This document shows positions 33,416 through 40,587 of a DNA stretch of 64,000 nucleotides, piece by piece. The DNA is from DASVDE01 sp036381235. GTDB lineage: Bacteria; Actinomycetota; Thermoleophilia; Solirubrobacterales; 70-9. The notes under the pieces were generated by a model that worked only from the letters and a program-made list of their open reading frames with translations, was not told the DNA's origin and ran no database searches. How positions within the stretch are numbered: the stretch's first letter is position 1; each line of letters starts with the position of its first letter. Location of the stretch: the NCBI GenBank assembly GCA_036381235.1, contig DASVDE010000009.1, positions 8,075 through 72,074 of the forward strand, written 5' to 3'. The translations under genes and the position numbers were made by a program.

Positions 33416-34303
33416 TCACGGCCGCTGGAAGCTAGCACAGACGCGCACGGCATCCTCGATGTCGATTCGCATCTGGGCGATCAGCCCCTCGACGTCCGCA
33501 AAGCGCTTCTCACCCCGCAGCCGCTCGACGAAGGCAACCCTCAGGGTCGAGCCGTAGAGATCCTCTGAGCGGTCGATCAGGTGGGTCTCGATCAGCACTC
33601 CGCGGCCACTCTCGAAGGTCGGGCGCACGCCGACGTTGACAGCGGCGGGAGCGCCGTTTGCAAAGGCCGCGTAGACGCCGTGGCCGGGGATTACGAGCCG
33701 GTCGTCGGGAACTATGTTGGCGGTCGGAAAACCCAGCTCCCGCCCCCGCCTGTCGCCGCTCACCACCGTTCCCTCGACCATGAACGGGGCTCCGAGGCAG
33801 CGCCGCGCGGCATCGACCTCTCCGGCCGCGATCAGCGCCCTGATTCGCGTCGAGGAAACCGTCTCCCCGTCGACCTCCACCAGCGGCACGACCCGGATCT
33901 CGAACTCATCGCGTGAGGCCAGCATCTCGGGATCGCCTTTCGCCTTGGCCCCGAAGCGGAAGTTCTCACCGACCGAGACCCGCTCGGCGCCGAGGCGCTC
34001 GATCAGAACCTGCTCGATGAACCCCTCGGCGGGGACGGAGGCGAACTCTTGGTCGAAGGGGATCACGACCAGCTCCTCGACCCCCAGCCCCTCGATCACG
34101 TCGCGCTTCACCTCGAAGGGCATGATCAGCTTCGGCAGCGCCGCCGGGTGCAGGATCTCGAGTGGGTGCGGATCGAAGGTGAGCACGGTGTCGGCATCGT
34201 CGATCACCGCCTGGTGACCGCGGTGAACGCCATCGAAGGTGCCGATCGCAACGTGCCTGGGCCGCGGCTGGGCGTCGGGAAGGAGCGTGACGACGATGCT
34301 CAC
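33416..34303 (-). CDS. ribF: Bifunctional riboflavin kinase/FAD synthetase
   Basis: The 295-residue protein makes FMN and FAD from riboflavin. The N-terminal nucleotidyltransferase domain has AIGTFDGVHRGHQAVI, VSVGENFRFG and the VSSTRIRALIAAGEV motif. The C-terminal riboflavin kinase domain has the GRELGFPTANI (PTAN) motif and NVGVRPTF, with catalytic Glu in IETHLID. Both activities appear complete. The start overlaps the truB stop (ATGA, 34300-34303). Cytoplasmic. Confidence 0.96.
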   Translation of the reverse strand: MSIVVTLLPDAQPRPRHVAIGTFDGVHRGHQAVIDDADTVLTFDPHPLEILHPAALPKLIMPFEVKRDVIEGLGVEELVVIPFDQEFASVPAEGFIEQVLIERLGAERVSVGENFRFGAKAKGDPEMLASRDEFEIRVVPLVEVDGETVSSTRIRALIAAGEVDAARRCLGAPFMVEGTVVSGDRRGRELGFPTANIVPDDRLVIPGHGVYAAFANGAPAAVNVGVRPTFESGRGVLIETHLIDRSEDLYGSTLRVAFVERLRGEKRFADVEGLIAQMRIDIEDAVRVCASFQRP

Positions 34304-34953
34304 CGCAAAGCCGCCTTGACCGCCGGGACCAGCTCGGCGACCCGCCCCATGCTCAGCTCCTCACCGGCGTCCTCGACCTTGAAGGGCCCGATCGCGGTTC
34401 TCCTCAACTCCGCGCAATAGGCGTCGCCGAGAGTTTCGATCAGGGTGCGGACGTAGGTTCCGGCCGAACACTCGATCTCATAGGTCGCGTCACCGGGTGA
34501 GAGGTCGAGCAGCTCCGCCCTGTAGACCTCCACGTCGCGAAGCGGGGTCTTCACCTGCTCGCCGCGGTGCGCCTTGCGGTAAAGGCGCTCTCCCCCAACC
34601 CGCACGGCGGAGGTCATCGGCACCCGCTGGCGCACCGTGCCGGTCGGCAGCTCCAGCGACTCGGGCATACGCCCGGTCTCCGTCAGCTCACCGTCCGGGT
34701 CACCGGTGCTGGAGCGCCAGCCGAGCCGGGCTCGCGCCACGTAGGTCTTCGGCAGCTCGGTCAAGAAGCGCTGCAGCCGGGTCGCGCCACCGATCAGAAC
34801 CAGCAACAGCCCGGTCGCGAAGGGGTCCAGCGTCCCCGCATGACCGACCTTGCCGCCGCGCTCCCGTCGAACTCGCGCAACCATGTCGTGCGAGGTTATC
34901 CCGGCAGGCTTGTCGCAGAGCAGCACAAGCCCCTCCCGCTCGACAGCGGCCAT
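34300..34953 (-). CDS. truB: tRNA pseudouridine-55 synthase TruB, lacking a C-terminal PUA region
   Basis: TruB isomerises U55 in the T-arm of tRNAs. KPAGITSHDMVARVRR, the catalytic Asp in GHAGTLDPFATGLL, the Tyr in PKTYVARARLG and CSAGTYVRTLIETLG are all present. The protein ends at 217 residues, whereas bacterial TruB is usually 280-310 with a PUA-like RNA-binding C-terminus. Only the catalytic domain is encoded; no remnant is seen, and the next gene (ribF) starts in the overlap. Position nrnA-truB-ribF is standard. Confidence 0.94.
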   Translation of the reverse strand: MAAVEREGLVLLCDKPAGITSHDMVARVRRERGGKVGHAGTLDPFATGLLLVLIGGATRLQRFLTELPKTYVARARLGWRSSTGDPDGELTETGRMPESLELPTGTVRQRVPMTSAVRVGGERLYRKAHRGEQVKTPLRDVEVYRAELLDLSPGDATYEIECSAGTYVRTLIETLGDAYCAELRRTAIGPFKVEDAGEELSMGRVAELVPAVKAALR

Positions 34954-34956
34954 TGC

Positions 34957-35961
34957 TCAGGAGCCGAGCTGGGCGGTGACCTCGCCGCAGAGGAAGTCGA
35001 TCAGCTCGTCGAGCTCGAGGTCGGTGGAGAAGCCTGCGGCGCGCTTGTGCCCCCCTCCCCCGCGCTCGCGGGCGATCGCCGAGACGTCGACGTCGCCACT
35101 GCTGGAGCGGAGGCTGACCTTGCGGGCGGCGCGGGTGGGCCGGTCCTGGTCACGAACCAGAGCGGCCACCTTGGCTCCCTCCACCGAGCGCAGGTGATCG
35201 ATGATCCCCTCGGTCATCTCCTCGCCGGCCCCGGTGGCCTCGTAGTCGGCGGCGGTCACGTAGGTGAGCACCAGACGCCGATCGCAGAGGCGCTGAATTC
35301 CGTCCAGCGCTCGCGAGACCAGGCGCAGCTTCTCGATCGGCACGTTTTCGTAGAGGCGCCGATAGGTGTCGTCGACCTCAACGCCGGCGTCGATCAGATC
35401 CGCGGCGATCCTGTGGGTGCGTGCGTCGGTGTTCTCATACATGAACTTGCCGGTGTCGGTGATCAGGCCGACGTAGAGCGCGGCGGCCATCTCCTTGGTC
35501 AGCTTCACTCCCAGCGCCTGCGCGAGCCCGTAGACGATCTCCGCCGTGCTGGAGGCCTCGGTGTCGACGAGATTGACATCGCCGAAGCGAGTGTTGTCGT
35601 GGTGGTGATCGATGTTGATCACCCGGTGGCCGCCGTTGCTGAGAAAGTCGACCGGCATCCGGTCGATGTTGCCGCAGTCGAGGAAGATCACGGTACGGTC
35701 GGCCATGTCGGCCGGCGCCTCGTGGAAAACCTCCTCCAGCGGCAGGAAGCGGTACTCGATCGGCAGCGGAAACTCCTTCGCCGCCATGAACATCACCGAG
35801 TCCTTGCCGATCCGAGTCAACAGATGGTGCATGCCCAGCAGCGACCCGAGGGCATCCCCGTCGGGACCCTCGTGGGCCGTGAGCAGGAATCGCTCCCCGG
35901 AGCGAAGCTCCTCGGCGACCTGCTCGATTTCCCTGGCGGCCACTCCGACCCCCTCATCCAC
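34957..35961 (-). CDS. nrnA: DHH/DHHA1 phosphoesterase, NrnA-type nanoRNase/pAp phosphatase
   Basis: 334 residues. The DHH domain shows AHEGPDGDALGSLLG, VIFLDCGN and NIDHHHDNTRFG (DHH motif). The C-terminal DHHA1 domain ends in RERGGGGHKRAAGF (GGGH). NrnA degrades RNA dinucleotides and short oligoribonucleotides and dephosphorylates pAp. It overlaps the end of rbfA by 8 bases and lies 3 bases before truB, the normal position in actinobacteria. Confidence 0.93.
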   Translation of the reverse strand: MDEGVGVAAREIEQVAEELRSGERFLLTAHEGPDGDALGSLLGMHHLLTRIGKDSVMFMAAKEFPLPIEYRFLPLEEVFHEAPADMADRTVIFLDCGNIDRMPVDFLSNGGHRVINIDHHHDNTRFGDVNLVDTEASSTAEIVYGLAQALGVKLTKEMAAALYVGLITDTGKFMYENTDARTHRIAADLIDAGVEVDDTYRRLYENVPIEKLRLVSRALDGIQRLCDRRLVLTYVTAADYEATGAGEEMTEGIIDHLRSVEGAKVAALVRDQDRPTRAARKVSLRSSSGDVDVSAIARERGGGGHKRAAGFSTDLELDELIDFLCGEVTAQLGS

Positions 35962-36301
35962 GATCTTCAGGTTCCTCTTCCAACAGGCGGGAAATCCGCA
36001 CGCCCTTCGCGACTGTCTCGTCGTAGCGGAAGGAGACGGTCGGGGTGCGCTTCATCCGGGTCTCGGCGGCGATCTTCGACTGGATCACCCCGTGGGAGGA
36101 GCGGAGTCCGGCGAGCGTCTCCTCCCGCTCGGACTCGGAGCCGAGCACGCTGACGAACACCTTTGCGGTGCGCAAGTCGGGGCTGGTCTCAACCGATGTC
36201 ACGGTCACAAAGCCGATGCGGGGATCGCCCAGCTCGCCGATCGCCGCTCCGACCACCTCGCGAAGCACCTCGTTGATGCGTCGCATGCGAGGGGTCGGCA
36301 T
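35954..36301 (-). CDS. rbfA: 30S ribosome-binding factor A
   Basis: 115 residues from ATG 36301 (MPTPRMRRINEVLREVV). The KH-like fold is marked by ELGDPRIGFVTVTSVETSPDLRTAKVFVSVLG and KRTPTVSFRYDET. RbfA assists late 30S maturation of the 5' end of 16S rRNA. It follows infB after one base and overlaps nrnA, giving infB-rbfA-nrnA-truB. Length is typical for actinobacteria. Confidence 0.95.
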   Translation of the reverse strand: MPTPRMRRINEVLREVVGAAIGELGDPRIGFVTVTSVETSPDLRTAKVFVSVLGSESEREETLAGLRSSHGVIQSKIAAETRMKRTPTVSFRYDETVAKGVRISRLLEEEPEDRG

Positions 36302-36302
36302 C

Positions 36303-38510
36303 CTACTCCAGCGTCTGCTCGACTTGTTTCGTCTGGAAGAACTCGAGCACGTCGCCCTCCTTGACGTCGGCGTAGCCGTCGAGGACGATGCCGCACTCCT
36401 GCCCCTCCTCGACCTCCTGCACGTTTTCTTTGAAGCGGCGCAGGGAGCCGAGTTTCCCATCCCAGATGACCGTGCCCTCGCGCACCAGGCGAACGTTCGC
36501 GGTGCGGGCGACCTTGCCCTCGGTGACGATGCAGCCGGCGATGCGGCCGACCTTGGAGGCCTTGAAGGTCTGTTTGACCTCCGCCTCGCCGAGGGTCTCC
36601 TCGACCTCGACCGCTTCCAACATCCCCTCCATCGCGTTGCGCAGGTCCTCGGTGATTTTGTATATGACGGAGTAGGTACGGACGTCGACGCCCTCGCGCT
36701 CGGCGGCGCGGCGGGCGTCCGCCAGGGGGCGGACGTTGAAGCCGATGATGATCGCGTCGGAGGCAGAGGCGAGCATCACGTCGGACTCGTTGATGCCGCC
36801 GGTCTGCGAGTGGATGATGTTGATCGCGACCTGCTCCTGCGGCACCTTTGCGATCTCGTCCTGGAGCGCTTCCAGCGAGCCTGCCACATCGCCCTTGAGC
36901 ACGATGTTCAGCTCCTTGATCTCACCCTCCTGGGCGCGGGCGAAGACCTCTTCGAGACTGACCTTGCGCGCCTGACGACGAGCCAGAGCCTCTGTCTTCA
37001 GCCTGTTGGCGCGCTCCCCCGCCAGCTGGCGGGCGCGCCGATCGTTCTCGACGGCCTGCACGAACTCGCCGGCCTCACAGACACCGTCGAAGCCGAGCAC
37101 CTCCACAGGCATGCCGGGACCGGCCATCTCGACTCGCTCGCCGGTGAAGTCCTGCATCGCGCGAACCCGGCCCCACTGGGGGCCGGCGACCAGCGCGTCG
37201 CCGACGTTCAGCGTGCCGCGCTGGACCAGGACCGTGACCACCGGGCCACGGCCGGGGTCGAGCTGGGACTCGATCACGGTGCCCGAGGCGGGCGCATCGG
37301 GGTTGGCGCCCAGTTCCTCCAGCTCGGTGACGAGCAGGATCATGTCGAGCAGGTTGTCGAGGCCTTCGTGGGTCTTGGCGGAGACGTCGCAGTAGACCGT
37401 GTCCCCTCCCCACTCCTCCGGATTCAATCCGTCAGATGCCAGCTCGTTGCGAATGCGATCGGGCTGCGCGCCCTCCTTGTCGATCTTGTTGACCGCGATC
37501 AGCATCGGCACGTCGGCGGCGCGCGCGTGGTCGATCGCCTCTTTGGTCTGCGGCATCACGCCGTCGTCGGCGGCAACCACGACGACGGCGACGTCGGTGA
37601 CCTTGGCGCCACGGGCGCGCATCGCCGTGAATGCCGCGTGGCCGGGCGTGTCGAGGAAGGTGATCGTCTTCTCGCCGTGATGCACCTGGTAGGCGCCGAT
37701 GTGCTGGGTGATGCCTCCGGCCTCGCCGGCAGCGACCTCCGTCTCGCGGATCGCGTCCAGGAGTGACGTCTTGCCGTGGTCGACGTGACCCATGATCGTG
37801 ACCACAGGCGGGCGGTCGGCGAGATCCTCCTCGGCATCTGAGAACTCGGGCGCCTCGGGCTCCTCGTCGGCGGCCGTGACTATCTCGATCTTGCGGTCGT
37901 ACTCGTCGGCGATCGCGCGGATCGAATCGTCGGTCAGGGTCTGAGTGAGGGTCGCCATCTCCCCCATCGTCATCAGCTTCTTGATCACCTCGGCGCTGCC
38001 GAGGCCGAGCGACTCCGCCACCTCGCGCACCGTCGCCCCGGAGTTGACCTTGGTCGCCTCCGGCTCGGCCGGCGCCTCCGCTTTGGGCGGCGGCTCCTCC
38101 AGCAGCGGACGGCGGCGGCGACCACCACGGCGGCGCGGCGGCCGCTGCGGGGGCGGCCCGCCCATCTGGTCGCGACGGGCAGCCTGCGAGTCGATCACGA
38201 CGCGCCGTTTTTTCCCGGACGCAGCCGCGCCTCCCCCACCGCCCGAGGTCTGGCTCGACGGTTTACCGGCAGGCTTCACCGGCTTTTTCGACGCATTAGA
38301 CGCTTTGGCCGGCTTTTTCGGCTTCGCCTCGGTTTTGGTGGCGGTCCCACCATCGCCTTGGGCGGCCCCGATCGCCTTGACCGCATCGGCCTCTTCGACG
38401 CTGGAGGCAGCGGCTTTGGCCTCGATGCCGGCGGCTTTAAGAGCGGTAAGCAGCTCTTTGCTGCTCACCCCCTGAGCTTTAGCGATCTCATGAACCCTCT
38501 TCTTAGCCAC
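36303..38510 (-). CDS. infB: Translation initiation factor IF-2
   Basis: 735 residues, a short actinobacterial IF-2. The IF2-N module (KKRVHEIAKAQGVSSKELLTALKAAG) is followed by an Ala/Lys/Arg-rich linker (about 60-145) and a second IF2_N. The G domain has GHVDHGKT (G1), DTPGHAAF (G3) and NKID (G4). Domains II-IV follow, with TGGINESDVMLASASDAIIIGFNVR. IF-2 positions fMet-tRNA on the 30S subunit. The GTG start overlaps the nusA stop by one base (TAGTG). The ylxR gene commonly found between nusA and infB is absent. Confidence 0.97.
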   Translation of the reverse strand: MAKKRVHEIAKAQGVSSKELLTALKAAGIEAKAAASSVEEADAVKAIGAAQGDGGTATKTEAKPKKPAKASNASKKPVKPAGKPSSQTSGGGGGAAASGKKRRVVIDSQAARRDQMGGPPPQRPPRRRGGRRRRPLLEEPPPKAEAPAEPEATKVNSGATVREVAESLGLGSAEVIKKLMTMGEMATLTQTLTDDSIRAIADEYDRKIEIVTAADEEPEAPEFSDAEEDLADRPPVVTIMGHVDHGKTSLLDAIRETEVAAGEAGGITQHIGAYQVHHGEKTITFLDTPGHAAFTAMRARGAKVTDVAVVVVAADDGVMPQTKEAIDHARAADVPMLIAVNKIDKEGAQPDRIRNELASDGLNPEEWGGDTVYCDVSAKTHEGLDNLLDMILLVTELEELGANPDAPASGTVIESQLDPGRGPVVTVLVQRGTLNVGDALVAGPQWGRVRAMQDFTGERVEMAGPGMPVEVLGFDGVCEAGEFVQAVENDRRARQLAGERANRLKTEALARRQARKVSLEEVFARAQEGEIKELNIVLKGDVAGSLEALQDEIAKVPQEQVAINIIHSQTGGINESDVMLASASDAIIIGFNVRPLADARRAAEREGVDVRTYSVIYKITEDLRNAMEGMLEAVEVEETLGEAEVKQTFKASKVGRIAGCIVTEGKVARTANVRLVREGTVIWDGKLGSLRRFKENVQEVEEGQECGIVLDGYADVKEGDVLEFFQTKQVEQTLE

Positions 38511-40192
38511 TAAGCCTGCTCAGCCTCCTCAGGCACAGATTCCTCCTCGGCAACAGCCTCTTCGTCGGACTCTTCGGCCGGGACCTCATCCCCTCCGTCG
38601 TCCACGGAGGCTTCGTCATCAGCCTCCTCGGTCGATCCTTCGCCGGGGGCCTCCGGCGCATCTTCCGCGGGTGGCGCGGGTGATGGGGGGGTCGAGGACG
38701 AGACCTCGCCCGCAGCTGCCTCCCCATCGGCCGCGTCAGGACCCGCGGCAGATTCATCCGAACCCACAGCTTCGGGCTCCTCAACGGTTTCAGGCTCTTC
38801 GTCGGCCTCCTCCTCCGGTTCGACGTACTCGACCTCGGCCCTGGCGACGATCTCGGCCACCTGACCCTCGTCGGCCTCGGGATCGGCAAGGATCGCCACC
38901 TCGGCTTCGTCGATCGTCGAGAGGATCGCCGCCTGGCTGGTCTCGAAGCGGCTCAGCGCCTGGTGCCCGGGGAGGCCGCAGTAGGTCGAGCCGTCGATCG
39001 CCGCGTTCGGGCAGCGGCGCCCGTTGGAGAGCACCGCCATGCAGCGCCCGTCGGACTGTTCCTCGCCCTCGTACTCGACGTCCTGATCCTCCTGGGCGAA
39101 CTCGGTCTCCGACTTGATGTCCACCCGCCAGCCGGTCAGCCGGGCGGCGAGGCGGGCGTTCTGGCCGTCGCGACCGATCGCCAGCGAAAGCTGGTCGTCG
39201 GGGACGATCACCGTCGCCTGGCGCTCTTCGTCGTCGACGATCACCTCGCGCACGCGGGCGGGAGAGAGCGCCTTGGCGACGAAGCGAGCGGGTTCCTCGT
39301 TGTAGGGGATGATGTCGATCTTCTCGCCACGCAGCTCGGAGACGACCATCCGCACCCGCGAGCCTCGTGGGCCGACGCAGGCGCCGACCGGGTCGACGCC
39401 GTCGGCGTGGGAGATCACAGCGATCTTCGAGCGGTAGCCAGGCTCGCGGGCGACGCCGACGATCTCGACCAGCTTGTCGGCGATCTCGGGGACTTCGAGC
39501 TCGAACAGGCTCTTGATCAGCTCGGGGCTGCGGCGCGAGACGACGATACTCGGGCCTTTGGTCGAGTCGGAGACATCGGTGATCACCGCCTTGACCCGCA
39601 TCCCGTGGTCGTAGCGCTCGTTGTAGACCTGCTCTGACTTCGGCAGCAGCGCCTCGACCCGCTCGCGCAACTGCACCAGCGTGTAGCGCTTGTCGGACTG
39701 CTGGATGATGCCGGTGATCAGCTCACCGACCCGATCCTGGTACTCGTCGTACATCATCTGCCGCTCGGCCTCGCGGATCCGCTGCAGGATCACCTGCTTC
39801 GCCGTCTGGGCGGCGATCCGGCCGAAGTCGTCGGGGGTGACGTCCCGAGTCTGGATCTGGTCCTCGTAGGGGGCGATCATCTCCGGATCGAGCTCGGGGT
39901 CCTCGGGCTCGCGCAGCTCGCCCGTCTCCGGATCGATCTCGCGCTCCTCTTCCTCCTGGGCCTCGGCGGCCTCGGCAAGCAGCTTCTCCTCCAGCTCCGG
40001 CGGCAGGATCAACTCGAAGACGCGGAAGTCGCCGGTCTCGTGGTCGAGGTCGACGCGGGCGTATTTGGCCGCGCCGGGAGTCTTCTTGTAGGCCGAGAGC
40101 AGGGCGTCCTCGAGGGCATCCATCAGCTTGTCGGCGGAGATCCCCTTCTCCTGCTCGAGCGCCTTGACTGCGTCGACGATCTCCTTGCTCAC
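38510..40192 (-). CDS. nusA: Transcription factor NusA with extra zinc-knuckle and acidic tail
   Basis: 560 residues. The N-terminal RNAP-binding domain (about 1-130), S1 (about 150-215), KH1 and KH2 (about 225-365; VGACVGPRGSRVRMVVSEL and LAIGRDGQNARLAARLTGW) are complete. Beyond KH2 come residues not found in standard NusA: a compact C-x9-C-x10-C-x4-H knuckle (Cys384, Cys394, Cys405, His410; GRRCPNAAIDGSTYCGLPGH), resembling DUF5763-type zinc fingers. A very acidic, low-complexity tail of about 130 residues follows (455-560). NusA modulates pausing, termination and antitermination. The GTG start overlaps the rimP stop (GTGA), preceded by AAGGAG. Confidence 0.96.
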   Translation of the reverse strand: MSKEIVDAVKALEQEKGISADKLMDALEDALLSAYKKTPGAAKYARVDLDHETGDFRVFELILPPELEEKLLAEAAEAQEEEEREIDPETGELREPEDPELDPEMIAPYEDQIQTRDVTPDDFGRIAAQTAKQVILQRIREAERQMMYDEYQDRVGELITGIIQQSDKRYTLVQLRERVEALLPKSEQVYNERYDHGMRVKAVITDVSDSTKGPSIVVSRRSPELIKSLFELEVPEIADKLVEIVGVAREPGYRSKIAVISHADGVDPVGACVGPRGSRVRMVVSELRGEKIDIIPYNEEPARFVAKALSPARVREVIVDDEERQATVIVPDDQLSLAIGRDGQNARLAARLTGWRVDIKSETEFAQEDQDVEYEGEEQSDGRCMAVLSNGRRCPNAAIDGSTYCGLPGHQALSRFETSQAAILSTIDEAEVAILADPEADEGQVAEIVARAEVEYVEPEEEADEEPETVEEPEAVGSDESAAGPDAADGEAAAGEVSSSTPPSPAPPAEDAPEAPGEGSTEEADDEASVDDGGDEVPAEESDEEAVAEEESVPEEAEQA

Positions 40193-40515
40193 AAAATCTC
40201 CTTGGGTTCGCCCTCGCTCACTCGCGGGGAATCAGATATGGACGCTCGTTCGCTCTGGCTCCCAGCCTTGGCTGGTTCGGAAACGGGGTCGTTGCGGCGG
40301 TACTTCGGGCCCGGCGAGGAGACCTCGAGCGAGTAGTCCGAAAGCAGATGGTTGAGGTGCTTGGTCACCTGCTCGCAGAGCGCCAGGTCGACCCCGTCCG
40401 GATGGTCGATGAAAAGGCGCAGAGACTCGGTCCCGGGTCGCTCCAACGCGACCAAGTCGAGCGAAGAATCGAGCTCGTTGAGCTGCTGTTGGATGTCTTC
40501 CTTGAGGTCTGTCAT
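40189..40515 (-). CDS. rimP: RimP ribosome maturation factor, N-terminal domain only
   Basis: 108 residues from ATG 40515. Residues 1-68 match the RimP N-terminal domain (LVALERPGTESLRLFIDHPDGVDLALCEQVTKHL...LEVSSPG). After VSSPG, where RimP normally continues LDRPL and a C-terminal SH3-like domain, the sequence becomes an unrelated Ser/Glu/Pro-rich tail (KYRRNDPVSEPAKAGSQSER...) and stops at the nusA start. No other frame restores the missing domain, and no space remains for it. RimP normally assists 30S assembly through binding S12. The tail contains a 14-base word (40229-40242) also found in an element at 61606-61619. Confidence 0.85.
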   Translation of the reverse strand: MTDLKEDIQQQLNELDSSLDLVALERPGTESLRLFIDHPDGVDLALCEQVTKHLNHLLSDYSLEVSSPGPKYRRNDPVSEPAKAGSQSERASISDSPRVSEGEPKEIL

Positions 40516-40530
40516 GCCTGGTTCGGGGCG

Positions 40531-40555
40531 AAAAAAAAGTGGGCCAGGCCCACTT
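40531..40555 (-). terminator. Intrinsic terminator between coaBC and rimP, within the rimP leader
   Basis: Read on the minus strand, AAGTGGGCCTGGCCCACTT is followed directly by a run of T (eight in total). This is a textbook GC stem plus U-tract, 16 bases upstream of the rimP ATG and 32 bases after the coaBC stop. It ends the gmk-rpoZ-coaBC transcript. Because the only promoter-like -10 lies upstream of it (40590-40595), it may also act as an attenuator of rimP-nusA-infB. Confidence 0.8.
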
Positions 40556-40587
40556 CTCGACACCGATAGGGACGTAAAAGCTTGGGC

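Noticed and set aside
40189..40330. Frameshift as the cause of the short RimP
   Set aside because: The other two minus-strand frames in this stretch do not contain the LDRPL or SH3-domain sequence, and nusA begins immediately. Loss or replacement fits better.
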